DNA of 64,000 nucleotides from Diadophis punctatus similis (lineage: Eukaryota > Chordata > Lepidosauria > Squamata > Dipsadidae): NCBI GenBank assembly GCA_023053685.1, contig JALIGW010000001.1:159564547-159628546 (forward strand), read 5' to 3'. Both the position numbers and the translations under genes were made by a program. Below, piece by piece: positions 47,607 to 59,760 of this stretch. Below the pieces are notes generated by a model. It was not told the origin of the DNA and did not search any database. It saw only the letters and a program-made list of their open reading frames with translations. The stretch's first letter is position 1. Each line of letters opens with the position of its first letter.

Positions 47607-47938
47607 AAGTTTTGGGGTCGCCGGCCTGGCCCATAAGCGCTGCCTCTGCTGGGCACTCACAGCGAATGGTGTGGAAGGAGGCTTTAGGGTGCTGTTCGAA
47701 GCTTTCGCCCAGCTGCAGAGGATGCTCCTCCTTGTCCAGCAGCCGGTTTGCCACGCCATTCATGGCTACTGTGGCGCCCGCCGAGAACAATAAGAACCCA
47801 CGCAGCCGCCCCGCCCTGCCTGGCCGCCTTCTCTCCCGGGCTTGGAGCAGCGTGCAACTGGGAAAACACTCCCCGTCCGGGGGAAATCAATCGAGAGGGA
47901 CCACACATGTTCCCCAGGCGCGCCCCACTATTTGAGAA
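47607..47938 (-). mobile_element. CpG-rich block with one hAT-like terminus (putative captured gene fragment)
   Basis: A 330-bp CpG-dense island sits abruptly between AT-rich DNA and the LINE. Its outer end on the minus strand, 'cagtgtttctcaaatagtgg' then 'ggcgcgcc', has the form of a hAT terminal inverted repeat (CAGTG..TTCTCAAA). The opposite terminus is not visible because the block ends where the LINE begins (47606). Inside lies an EAF1-like first exon with leader and splice donor. Classification as a transposon rests on one end only. Confidence 0.45.
47661..47763 (-). CDS. EAF1: EAF1-like first coding exon (probable gene fragment)
   Basis: The ATG at 47761-47763 opens MNGVANRLLDKEEHPLQLGE, continuing SFEQHPKASFHTIR: 34 codons plus one base, then GTGAGT. 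EAF proteins begin with the same pattern (MNG..N.LLD.EEH.L.LGESFE..P.ASFHTIR) and continue RYDFKPASID. The leftover T before the donor fits the first base of that Tyr codon, so exon end and phase are as expected. EAF1 binds ELL and stimulates RNA polymerase II elongation. The leader is GC-rich and the intron start is kept, so this is a DNA-level copy and not a processed transcript. No other EAF exon is seen, a LINE interrupts 55 bp beyond the donor, and a hAT-like end lies about 175 bp upstream. Captured fragment is preferred; the true EAF1 gene with distant exons is the alternative. Confidence 0.7.
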
Positions 47939-49724
47939 ACACTGGGTTACATAAATGCATAGATCTCCACAAAAGGACTGTATTCCTGCTCTTTTTCAGA
48001 TTTGCCACTGCAGTTTCTAGTACCAAAATAAACACAATTTGTATTTCTATCAACGGTGCTTTTAATTACTACTATTAAACTCATAAAGGATATTTTTTCT
48101 TATACTGTAAGAACTAATGATGCACATATTTAGTTTGCTACCTACATTTAAATATTATGCTATTTCTACTTGATGCATTCATTATTTTATAAAGATTTGG
48201 ATGTGAAAAAGAACAAATACATACTTAAAATTATAGTTTTACATTTTTGATCTTCCATTTCACGTTTCTCTACATTATTAAAAAGTGCTTTGTCATAATC
48301 ACTGTGAATAGTTCTTAGAGTTCCTAGGATACCGTTCATTTATCATTGATTTGGCTTAGTTTGTTTTAAAGCTAAATATTTCAGAACAAATAAAAACTGT
48401 TAAAGTACTCTGTTTAAAATTTCACAGATTTACCAATGACGAAGTGGAAAACTCATGAAATTTAAAGCAACTTCTAAATATGTCCTTTATTTTTCTAGTA
48501 AACAGACTTACCACAAAATATGCAATTTGGAAAAATGTAAATACAGGCTCCTCTTGAACATTTGCTAATAAACCTTAATACACTAGATCCTGTTCTTTAG
48601 GTTTCAGAGTGCCAAGGTTATATTTGTGCTTATTTCAGATAAAATATGAAATACTCATACTATACATGTACGTCTACCCTTGTTTATATCTGTAGTACCA
48701 AGACTGTATTGTAGATTTAAACGTATGGTAGCAACTCAACTAGGCATTTTGATAAAATATATGTGTAAACCTAACAGGTTAATACTTGAGGACTTTGTGA
48801 GGACAGTAATTTTCAAAACTAACTTCTCAAAATAACTGTGAGAAATTGCAACAATGTTTTGCTGATCACATGTTTACTTTGGCTAGAGGGCCTGATTCTT
48901 AGAACAAAATTTGAACAGCTGTTCAAAGGCTCTATTGTCCTCTTTCTCATCTCCTTGAAGGACCCACCAAATGTATTTGGCACAAAAGACGGGAAACATG
49001 TCAATGAAGTGTGATCCAATTCCTTTCTGAAATGTCCTTCCCACTGAGCAAAGGAGTTGGGACTATAAGGCCTAACAGGAAGAAGACACTATTCTTGCTG
49101 ATATAAATCTCACATGAACACAACTGAGATGCCAAGTTTCCTTCTTTTCAAATAATTTCAAAAACTATTTAATGTTTAAAATGATTTAAAAATATTTACC
49201 ATTTACCACATGGCTGCTTTTAAGGTTGTTATAGATGTTGACCGTTTTAGGAGGACATGATTATAATATATAGCAAGGTCCCCCAAAGTGGTCATTATCA
49301 ATCCCCAACAATAAATGTCTGGGGGTCAAGAGGTGATTGATAAATGATGAAGCTCAATTGTATCAATTAATCTTTTGGGGTCTCTAGAGCTCCACACCAG
49401 TCCCTAGTCCTGAAGGTAAGATGTCAGCAGCAAGAGAGTATTACCTGGGCTTGAATAGTTAGCCACCAGTGACAGCGGCCTTGAGTTGTCTTTATTATTA
49501 TGCTTGGTCACACAGTTAGACAGATGTTTAGACTGGATTTGGCATTTTTGTGCACCTATTGTGTCCTCAAGGACCTGAGATAGGCAGATTTGTTTAATAA
49601 TATTAAATTTATTGTTGCAAGATGTCAGCTATTCCAGGTAAAGCCGCCTGTTGCAATTGACTGTTATTTTGTCAATGCCGATGGTGTTCGGGTGATACGC
49701 CAGATGTTTTGGAAATGCACTCAA
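47939..49724. other. AT-rich unique DNA with a weak exon candidate
   Basis: The minus-strand segment 48512-48564 lies between TTTATTAG and a strong donor TTTTGTG|GTAAGT and reads NVQEEPVFTFFQIAYFV. It looks protein-like but is too short to trust. Nothing else is supported. Confidence 0.3.
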
Positions 49725-49880
49725 AGGTAGTTCTCAATTTACAACCAAAATTGGGACCAGAATTCGTATTGCTAAGCAAGATAGTTGTTAAGTGAGTTGC
49801 AGCATATTTTGTTTTTTTTCTCCAGTGGCGTTTTAACTTTAAACAGTCGCTAAACAAATGGTTGTAAGTTGAGGACTATA
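49725..49880. mobile_element. Short MITE form of the 'aggtagtcct' family
   Basis: 'aggtagttctcaatttacaac' (first 20 bases) and 'ttgtaagttgaggactat' are inverted ends only 156 bp apart. The interior keeps 'gttaagtgagttgcag' and 'cgctaaacaaatgg'. This internally deleted copy shows the family is a DNA transposon with 20-bp TIRs. Confidence 0.75.
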
Positions 49881-50159
49881 TGTATTACTATTAGCACTAC
49901 CTTTGTTTTCATTTGCCACAGTCATTCTACTTCTATTTGCAGGACTTTATAGTTTGTGATTTTCTCCATTTCTTTCTCTTTTTTTCTGCTGTGTCCCAGA
50001 TATTATAGTGTCCACTATCCTCACTCTTATGTCTTATCAAGTCTGGGGGTATTATGTGGCAGACACTTGTCTGTTTAATATTATTATAACATACACAACA
50101 ATGTGAAATCACAGCTGCTAGTTCTTTAGCTGGTGTCTGCACTCATACAAATCGATTTC

Positions 50160-51590
50160 TTCTAAAAAACCTAGGATGTCGTAATGTATTGCATAGAATA
50201 TGTGCAGATCCAAGCAGTGTGGCCTTTTGTAACTGATTATGGAAACTTTGGCAATGTGCAGATTTTCTAACTTGTTCTTAGCTTTTATGTACAATATTTA
50301 TTTATTTATTTATTTATTTGCTGTTCTTATATGCCAATGTGCATCCAAAACATGTTTTTCTTCTTTGACAGTTTGTTTGACTTCTGTGGGGCACGTTTAA
50401 TCTATCCATATCACCACAGGTATGTAATCCATAGTGAACAGCTGTTAGCTTTTTTGTTTTTTGGTCCAAACTGTACAGTTCCGCTTGAGACTAATAATTC
50501 CAGCAGGGTATCATATCACAGGTATTGATGGCTTTGATGCTGTTTTCACATTTTACTTTGTCTTTAGCATTTTTCTCACTGTTTGGTTGTATTCTTTACT
50601 AATCAAATTTTTAACTTGTCCATGCTTGGTGTTTTATTCAAATGTAAAATGCCCAAATATGTATAGGCTTCATCCTGATCACTCCTGATAGTTTGACCAT
50701 TCGGCATTTCAATTCCATTACTGTTTGTGATTTTACCCCGATTTATTGCTCCTGCAGCACATTTTTTAGGCCAAAATCCATTGCTATATATATACTAAAA
50801 ATTATTATGGTATTTGTCAACGATTGGATTTCGATTTCTGATATTCCATAGAGCTTCACATCATTCATATAAAGCAAATGTGAGATTTTGGTAGCCAATA
50901 TTTGTTTTCTTTCAAATCACTGAAAGTGGGATCAGAGCAATGACAAATAATAAGGGTGATGAGGCATTTTGGAAGATGCCTCCCTTAATATTTGACAAGC
51001 ATTTCCAACCACCAGTTCTGTCTTGCACTGCTTTATTATTCTTTTCTATAACTATTCTAACTTGCATCCTTTATCTTGGTCTTCAGCCTGATCCTCTTTG
51101 GAATTGAGGAGTATGAATATGCTTTTGCTTTTCATTTTTAAAATTGTAATAGTCCATTCTTCTGTAACCACTAGGGTTGTACTCCGAGGAAGCTGACTGT
51201 TCTGTTTAATAGATGTTACTGTAATCCTTGCAAGTGCCTTAGTCACATCCTTCACTATAGGTGCCAGGATTACAAAGTTACTACTTTCAACACGGGCAGT
51301 CTTTGTCTGTACTGGTAATTCTGCAATACCATTGTTGGTATTGTTGGAGGGTCAGATCATAGGTTGTTTCAGTGCTGGCTTACATTGGCTCCCTTGTTAT
51401 TACTTCTTCTAAGTTATCATTTCTGTAGTTCAAGTCAACTTTTTCCTTTGTATTTGCAATTGTGGTTATCTGAATTTCTTCTACTGTTCTATTACTATTT
51501 TGGAGTCTTAAAACATTTTTGTATCATTATTTGTAATCTCATTATTTAAAGTAGCATTTATTATATATTTTCATATAATAAATGTTTGGA
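50160..51590 (-). pseudogene. R4/Dong-like LINE reverse-transcriptase relic
   Basis: Broken minus-strand frames contain site-specific-type LINE blocks: 'SIKGGIFQNASSPLLFVIAL' (about 50955; cf. GDSLSPLLF), a decayed catalytic region 'FALYE-CEALW' (about 50880), 'GIEMPNGQTIRSDQDE' (about 50690), 'YTYLGIL' and a C-terminal 'KATLLGSAHIL' (about 50210). A (ttta)n run interrupts at 50297-50322. Many stops mean it is dead. The R4 rather than R2 or NeSL assignment rests on the C-terminal block and is tentative. Confidence 0.6.
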
Positions 51591-53039
51591 GGCCGGTGAA
51601 TAACTTAAACTTCATGATGCGGGGGCGGGGCGATCAATGAACTAAAGAGTTTGGATCACTTGATTTGTATACTGTAACTGAATATAATTTTCTTCAATCT
51701 GGTGTCATCCAATCATCATGTCAATTGGGAGTTGTACATTTGAGAGACATCAAGTTTGGGAAGGCTAATATAACAAGTAGTAATAAAAAATTAACCACAA
51801 AGAATGGGACACAGACTATGCTAAATTGACCACATTATGATACTGCAGAGAAACATATTCTTAAATTCTATGGACCATTCCCAAAGTAAGTTTATAAACA
51901 AGGAACAGAAAGCATGGGTTCTGGAATACTTTCTAACTCCTTAATAATAACAATGCCTGAATATTGTGATCAGGAGGAAGAAGAGCTTAGAAGAGTTGGC
52001 AGAAACTGATCACCTACCCAACTGACTCTCCCCTAGAGATGCACTTTTTTCGGTTTTGCAACCTGTAGCCAGATAAGGGCTATTTCAACTTTAACTTTCT
52101 GCTGCTGAATTCTCGACATATCAAATTTGGTTCTGTTCTCTTGAGTTTTCAGATAATTATTCTACTGATGGACAGAGTTGCAAACGCCTTCACATAGTTG
52201 CTTACCCATAGTCCATTGGTCTAGAAAGAATAACAGTAACCATATATAATAAAAAGCTATACTGATGCATGATTTAACACATTTCTAATGTTTTCTAATG
52301 TGTAAGGTGCTAAAGAACTGGTTATTATTTGACAGGTAACTAATAAGATAGATGATGTAGTAGGCATAATAGTTGCTCTACTAGAGTTGAATGAATATTT
52401 GCACAGTGCATTTGAAGTACATGATGAATCATAAGGCAATTACCTCCCTTCATGACATCCTCTGGCATAGGAAAAACTATTACATTTTACATGAAGTTAT
52501 CCACTGCTTCCTCGTGTCATATAAAAAAAAACATTGCCAATCAATATCATTGACATTATTCTTCCTGTTATTTTTCTCAAAGTCTGCAACAAGCAGTGCC
52601 TAATTTTATATATCCCACCATTTCATAACAATTTCATAATTGTGAGAAAAACCTTGCTGGATAGTTCCAACATCTGTGCAAAAAAAAAAGAGAGACATTA
52701 CAAAAGCTATGATTCCTGAATGCTCTTACTCCCTTTAATCTATTTTTACTTGCTCTCTGAGGTTGAAACCTTTCCCCCTCTTGCCTTGAAAAGGTTCCTC
52801 AAATTCTTCACTCTGTCATCAGTTATTTTTAATTTCTGTACCTAAATACTGAATAGGTTTCTTCCATATTACTATGATGTTATTGCTTTTAGTAAGTAGA
52901 CGCTCTTATAGACGCTCAAGTATCTAAATTGAAAGCCTTTTGTAAACTATATTCTGAAAAAAATAGTTTAACACTTGAGACCTCCTTTCTAATTACACAG
53001 AAACAGCCAAAATAATAATGAACACACCAATATCTTCCA
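51591..53039. other. Unique DNA
   Basis: No gene supported. A small GC box, 'gcgggggcggggcga' (51619-51633), stands alone in AT-rich DNA with no other promoter sign. Confidence 0.4.
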
Positions 53040-53901
53040 GGAATTTTTTTTTGGGGGTATGCGATTTGAAGACATACCTTTCCCCCCCCAAAAATGAGGG
53101 TGAAAATTTGGGTGCGTCTTATACACTGAAAGTAGCCCCACCCAGCCACCCCCACCCTTTGGCTTCTGCCTTCCAGCAATTTACCTCCTTGCAGCAAACA
53201 GGGCAGAGCCTGATTAGCACAAGCAAGTGATTATCTGCCTCCCGACCCACAGCTGACTGAGGCTTGCAAGCCACATGCTAAAATGAAACTAACTACGGTA
53301 GCTGCAAGAAGACAAATTGCTGGGAGGTGAACTGCTGGCAATGTTGGACTGCTGAAACTGCAAGTCAATAACTATAAATGTCTATAGAATGTTCAAATTA
53401 TTAGACTTATTTTTTAAAGACTGCTTTATTATTGTTCTAGACAACTTGATCTGAAGAGGCCCAATGCTATAGTATCTTCTTTTAAATAGCAGAGAATAAC
53501 TATACTTCCAGAAAGCCACATCAATTTTAAAGATCTGTAAAAGTATAATCTGAAATGTAACAGTGTACTGTTTAGTATTAAGATTAGGCAGCTGAGTTAA
53601 ACCCTGACTTAGTCATGTTTGGAGTAGATCTATTTAAATAATTGGGAGGAGTTAGTGTGATTACATTTAAGAAAACTTTCTGGCATTAATATACTGCCAT
53701 AATGTACATTTCTCCAATTCTTTGCTATTTCTATGGGTCAGGCACACATACACAGAAATACACAGCAAACAGTGTATATCATCTGTACTGTTTGCTGTTT
53801 GGCAAATTGCTGGGAGGCAGAGGCCTTTTTTCCTTGTTTTCCTCCCCCAAAACTAAGGTGCGTCTTATACTCCGGTGCGTCTTATACTCCGAAAAATACG
53901 G
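53040..53901 (-). mobile_element. TA-flanked DNA transposon, copy 3 (empty of MITE)
   Basis: In reverse orientation to copies 1 and 2; ends 'gtataagacg..'/'actccgaaaaatacgg' followed by TA (53902-53903). The opposite terminus is degraded near 53040 ('ttttttttgggggtatgcg'). It shares the interior of copies 1 and 2 ('agattatactt', 'ttgctgtttggcaaattgct', 'gaagaggcccaatgctat') but lacks the palindromic MITE: the site reads 'attgttctagacaac' at 53431-53445. Confidence 0.82.
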
Positions 53902-53903
53902 TA

Positions 53904-55126
53904 TATATGGGGTGGGTGGGGGTTGCACTATGCTGCAGAAGATACATAAAACCAAGTCATACTTCTTTAAACTCAGCAATGGCAGTTTCCATATTCTGTC
54001 TAAGGAGGAAAACTCCTTGGCCTCACCAATGGCTGGCCCTTCTTTCCTCTGTTGCCAGCTTTTCCATCAAGATGCCATAAACAGGCATCTGATTTAATGT
54101 AGAGTTTTCCTTGTCTGAAAAGGGCCATAGCTTTCAATGTTTTTACAGCCAAACAACATGATTACATGTTTTGTGTAAGAAGGAAGACATCTAAAAATAT
54201 ATATGAATGCCAAAAAAAAAAAAAAGAAGCCATCAATTGAAGCATCTACAAAGGAAGCAAACCTGTTGGCAGCATATAAAGGTAGAATATTCAAAGCAAA
54301 AGTATTTAACATACTACTCCACTTTAAATAAATAAACATATACTATAGTTAAAATATTCATTGTTTCTTCTCTCAACAGTAAACAGTATTTCTCAAATTT
54401 GCCAGGCTTTCTTTTCATTTGCTATATTTTACTAAAAGTAACTTATATAGAAAGAGACTTTATGTCAGTCATTATTGACCCTCATTACAATTGAGTACAA
54501 TTTCCCTCAGCCCAGCTAGAGTGACTAATAATGAGGATCACTGGATTTTATATTTCAGCATCACTTCAACCCTGAATTAAGGTAGTCAGAAGCATACAGA
54601 TCTGGGCATGTGGAACCTCTGCCACGGAAGCAGCTTTCTCTTGATCACTATAGCAGCAGAAATCTTGACCTAGCACTACTAACCTGATAATGATGCTAAT
54701 ACTCTAAGGAGAGAGCTTATTTGTGCCATTTCACTAACTGCAATTTCAAATCTCTATGCCAATAGACTGAACTGTGAAACTGACCACAGCGTAGCTACTC
54801 ATCTAGGAGATAAAAGGATCAGTCTATTTTTGGTTATTTTCATTTATCAGTTTTTAAGGCAGTTCTAGCCTAAATGTAAAAAGAAAAATGCATGAACGTG
54901 TTTCTCCACAAAGTACCCAATTCTGTATGCATCTTGTTATATGATATGAATTCATAAATGCATATTGTAACATTTTTAGAGCTGGAAAGAACTTTAAATA
55001 TTCACAGAAATCAAAAGAGAACTGCATCCTGATCTGCCTGTTATTGAAGAAATCATATCAGGATCTGGGGTTTTTAAGTGACTGGATAAAGAAAAAAAAA
55101 TCAGTAGGATTATTCACTGAACAACA
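53904..55126. other. Unique AT-rich DNA
   Basis: No feature supported. Confidence 0.45.
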
Positions 55127-55140
55127 AAATATTTTAGTTT

Positions 55141-57123
55141 GGGACTTCCGTTTCCTCCTTCAGCAAGATCAGAAGCTGGGATCGCGACCTCCACAGCCGG
55201 CTCCGAACACTCCACACCTGAGGGTCTGAATTCGGATCTAAGCCCCCCCATAGAGGGGGCGAAGCAAAGGGGGACCGCCAAGAGGGTTGCCACATCTCCC
55301 CTCCCTGAACTGGCAAGGCCCTAGCCGATGGAGTGGAGCTGCGGCAGCAAACGTGGCTGCCACGAAGCTGAAGGAGAACCAGAATTAACAAGACTGAGCA
55401 GGAGGAAAAGTAAGTGATTTGCAATCTGGGATAAAATGGACTGTTTGCTTTTAAAACAACCCCCCCAAAAAACGAGGGGGAGAAATAAGGAAGCTAAAGA
55501 TTAGCGGCAGGTCAAGCATGGTAAAATTGTGGGGGGGGGAAAACCGTTTGGGAACTAGGAGGAAAACACAAAGTTTTTCTTGGAAGATTTAAAAGAAGAT
55601 GTGGTTTTGGAATGATACCCTACTTTAAAGAAAAAAACATTGATATTTGAACTGGAAGCTGTCTTTGACTTAATATAAATTGACTATTATATACTGTATA
55701 CTGGATTTATAGATATAAAATAACAACCTGGGAGCACACAACAATGAAGAGGAATTTCTGATTTGAAGCAGGAGTGCCATTTTGGGGAAAAAAGAGAGGG
55801 TGTAACTCTTGGAACTTTTCTTTTTGTTGGACAAATAACGTGGACTAAACTTTGCTGCAAAAATGATACCAAGTGGAAATAAAGATGTGGAAAGCATACC
55901 CCAGGATATTAAGACTATTGTAAACAAGCAGTGTGTGGGAACGAAATAAATATTTCAAGTTATGGATCGTATAGAACTGAAACTGGAAAATATAATGCAA
56001 AAAATAACAAATGCAGTTCAGACAAACGAGGAAAAGATGGAGAACTTTGGAAGAGTGAAAGAAACAGAGGAACCAAGAAACAAGCAACAAGAAAGAAAAT
56101 ACAACAAAGGGATGATTGAAATACAGAGGGTGAAAAAGGTAGCAAAGCAGAAGGGGAAGATCTCTGGTATGGGAAAGATAAGGAAAGAAAAGAAAGCTAG
56201 AAGGGGAAAGAAAGAAAAAAATTAGAAAAAAGGAAAGCAATATCAGACAACAAAAAGGGAAAAAGAGAAGAGAGAAAGATAGAGATTATAGCAAAAAAAA
56301 AAAAAAGGAGTTAAACATAGAAAAGAGAGCTAAAAGAAATGTGGGGGAGGCAATCAAAAAAGAAAAAGAAGATCAAAACTTTGCAGCAGGGTAAAAGAGA
56401 AGGGATAAAATAAAAATAAAAAGGTGTAACTTAGTAGCAATATTTTTGAATATAAGCCTGATAATAGAAAATATGAAGATTGAAAATATGTAATTTTTAA
56501 ATGTGTTTTGTATGGAAAAAAAGAAAAGTAATATTTTTGAATATAAGTTTGATGATAGAAGAAGCATGTAGAAAGGAAATTATGGTGTTGGGATAGTATT
56601 ACTGTACATAAGTATGAAAAATTGTTCATTGTAATAAGGATAAAATATATGTATGAATAATATGTAGAAATGAAGTGATAAAATAATATAAGAAAAAATG
56701 AAGTTTGAAAAATAGAAGAAAATATAAAGATTGAAATATGTAATTTTGAAATATATTTTGTAAAGGAAACGTAATGATGCGGAAAAGAGGATAAAGAAAT
56801 TATAAGTTGATTTTTGATTAATGTTTAGGAAATAAATGAAGTAAAATATACTAATATTAGAAATATATAAGTTGGGAAATGACTACATTTTTGTTGTTGG
56901 AATTAAAATAGGGATAAAATAAGAGGGGAAAAAGACTAAAGACAGATATTAAGAGGAAAAGAAATGTGAGAGATGTATTGAAAATGAAATGATAATGGAT
57001 GGTAATTATTTTAAAAACAAAAAATATTGTTAAGAATATTGTATGGATGTATGAAACTCAGAAAGCAAATGCTCATGCCATGAGATGTTGAAAGACCAAA
57101 AACAAATAAAATTTATTGGGAAA
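55141..57123 (+). mobile_element. L1 copy with 5-prime UTR but internally deleted
   Basis: Begins 'gggacttccgtttcctcc', has a CpG-rich 5-prime UTR, an ORF1 N-terminus, then about 900 bp of A-rich 3-prime sequence ending 'aataaaatttattggg' plus A tract. Flanked by an imperfect direct repeat, 'aaatattttagttt' (55127-55140) and 'aaatattttaatttt' (57124-57138). ORF2 (endonuclease and RT) is completely absent, so it is an internally deleted, non-autonomous derivative. Phrases such as 'aatatttttgaatataag' and 'aatatgtaattttgaaat' occur twice, indicating tandem duplication in the 3-prime region. Confidence 0.7.
55864..56225 (+). pseudogene. L1 ORF1 N-terminal remnant
   Basis: An ATG at 55864 opens MIPSGNKDVESIPQDIKTIV, which stops after 28 codons. 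A second frame from 55962 gives 87 Lys/Glu-rich codons (MDRIELKLENIMQKITNAV..) that look like the coiled-coil region of L1 ORF1p, an RNA-binding trimeric protein. The RNA-recognition and C-terminal domains are missing. The two frames are probably one ORF1 split by a frameshift. Non-functional. Confidence 0.5.
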
Positions 57124-57138
57124 AAATATTTTAATTTT

Positions 57139-59204
57139 ATAATTAGTTGTATGTGATATTTTACAATGGCTTGAAGTAAGGAACAAACTGATTTTAAAAT
57201 TGTTAAAATATTAAAACAGCATAAATATCTATAAAATAGATAGAATAATTTTATTTTATGTTACTTAAATATGAACCTACAGAATTTTCACTTTGAGAAC
57301 TAATTTTTGAACTTAATTTCTTTTTAAGAATTTGCAATGTATTTTTCAACAGTTAATGCATATATTTGAGAGTATGAACCTACAAATGCATATTTAATTA
57401 ACAATCTATAGCTATATCTATACTGAACAAAAAATTTGGGGCAGACTCTCAAAAATAGACATGAGAATATGCATGATCTAAATGAGTAAATGTAAGGAAA
57501 AGAAATTTTTGGAAAAGTGAGGAAGTTACATTTTTCCTTGTTCCCTGTCTTGTTCTTTTGTATTCCATCTCCCAAACTAAATGAAAAATCACTTTGATAT
57601 AGAATTATTCAATTTTTCACATAGTACTCAGAATTGTAAGAGTTCAGTGAACAAATTATCATAATAACAACCATCAAGAATAGCACACTCATATTAAAAA
57701 TGAAATCTTTAGAAAGGCATTTGATTAAAAGTGTCAAGAACCTGAACTGAAGTACAAATTAAGAAATAACAAGTGTAGGTTCAGTATACCATTTACCATA
57801 ATTCTTGGCCTATACTCTTAGCACTGGGCTAAATATAACTGAAGTATACATTATTAGTAGTGCTGGTCAAAATGATACTAAGCAAAGCTGCAGTTTAATA
57901 TAGAGTATAGAGAAATACCTGCAGTTCGAAGGAATCAAGACATATTAACTGACCTTTTCTGTGTCACAATTGACCTATGGACACAAACAGGAATCAGAAG
58001 TTGGAAAAGAGCTAAGCAGCAGATGAGGTTAGGAGTCAGTAATATAAATCATACTAATATCTACGGTATTACAGCAAGGGAGACAGCTAACAGACATGGA
58101 AAACACATTTGAAAGTATGCTGTTAATTACCTTGCATATTCAGCTGTATGCAGGTATTATTTACTATTTCGACGTAGTTATAAACAAATTGATGGCTTAT
58201 TTCAGTGTAGTCATTTTTTGTTTCTTGCACAATTTTTGGGAGTTGCAAATTGCTTATTCTCTAGCAGCTACTGTATATCAAAGGCATATTTTTAATAAGT
58301 CAAGGATGCTGAAAAATTCCAGTGACTAAACTTCTCCTAATCAACAGGTGTTGCCTTTACTTGTATAAGTTTGCAATTATATTACAGGTTCTCTAAAGGC
58401 CTTAATTAAGTCTATGACTATAGCCAGTGAGCAGTTTCTTAATAGTAATATAATTATGCTACCAAATAAGGAAGGGATTATACCAGAACTGGTTCCTATG
58501 CATCCCAACCACATCATTTTATATTCTGAAAGCTTTATGATTAAAGCTTTAATGCCTTACAACTAAACTGTCACAGACTTTGAAAAAACATGATGGGAAA
58601 CGTAGGTAAAAAAGAGTTCTGTGACCATCTAACAAAACTTAAGAGAATATTTCTACTAAAAAGGCACAAATATCATACATTCTTTGGTTACATTTCTAAC
58701 TAACTAGGTTTTGCACATTTCTAACTAACTAGGTTTTGCTAAGTTTAATTAATGAATGAAATGAATTATTTCAAATATATTGCAGAGTACAATCAAGTGG
58801 TAGATGTGTGCATAATGATGCAGCCATAAAAATAAGAGGTGGCTGTATCTATAAGCATGTGTCAGCCCAACTTCTGTAGGTGAAGCATGTAAGAGTGAGG
58901 GGACCATTACTGGGGGGGAAAAGTCATCTTGGCCCCACCATATATATTTCTTTGGAGAGAGGAACAATCTCAATAGGCTTTCTCTTGATGGCTCAACTGG
59001 ATTGTTATAAGGAAAAAAAACCCCAAGACTGCCCAGCTTGATTATTTTTATACAGGAAGAGAGAGAGAGAATCTTGTCAAACTTTTAAGATTCTGTCATT
59101 ATATCCTATAATTAATAGAATTCCAATAGTTCAGAAGATTGTTTCTTCACTGGTCTATCTCAAATGGATGGCAGATGGGTAGAACCCTGTTTGACATATT
59201 CCAA

Positions 59205-59213
<9 letters not shown>
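57139..59213. other. AT-rich unique DNA
   Basis: Weak minus-strand exon-like segments occur near 57780-57845 and 57875-57960 (see findings). A 25-bp tandem duplication 'acatttctaactaactagg'+'ttttgc' lies at 58689-58738. No other feature. Confidence 0.4.

Positions 59214-59278
<65 letters not shown>
59214..59278. repeat. (CA)n microsatellite
   Basis: About 32 uninterrupted CA units. Confidence 0.97.
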
Positions 59279-59279
<1 letters not shown>

Positions 59280-59299
59280 AGTGTCACACTGTACAGGTC

Positions 59300-59760
59300 T
59301 TTTTAGACAACGGCCAGTACTTTGAATTGAGTCCGGAAGCCTATTGAATATAGTGACCTAATAGATGTAATCCTCTAATAGTAGGCTTCCTGAGCTAGTA
59401 GCCTTACTGCTGCATTCTGAAACTGTGGCAGCTTCTGAGTCATCTTCCAAAGCAGCCCCAAGTAGAGTGAATTGCAATAGGACAGTTATATGGCAATCAG
59501 GACATGAGTCACTGTCATCAGAGCATCCTGGTCTAGACAGTGCTATAATGAATGCACCAGCCAAACTCATGGGCATGGCTTTCACCCGCTGTTCCAGCAA
59601 GACTCTTTAGTCCAGGAGAATCTCCAAATCATGGACCAGAGATAGAACCTATACTACAATGAATCCTTATGCATTTCCTCAGGTTCCACAAACTCAGAAT
59701 AATCCTATGTTATAACCCAAGATACTTTGCCTCACTTGAAGCAGTCCAACTGGAATCTAG
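59300..59760 (-). repeat. Possible L2/CR1-like LINE relic
   Basis: The plus strand reads 'gctgcattctgaaactgtgg' and 'gcagccccaagtagagtgaa', which parallels 'actgcattctggaccaattg' and 'gctgccccatgtagaatgta' in the better-preserved fragment at 62207-62402. Highly degraded; boundaries uncertain. Confidence 0.45.

Noticed and set aside
47515..47935. Plus-strand frames of 92 and 114 codons over the EAF1-like block
   Set aside because: Antisense to a recognised exon and to the LINE; no domain or start context.
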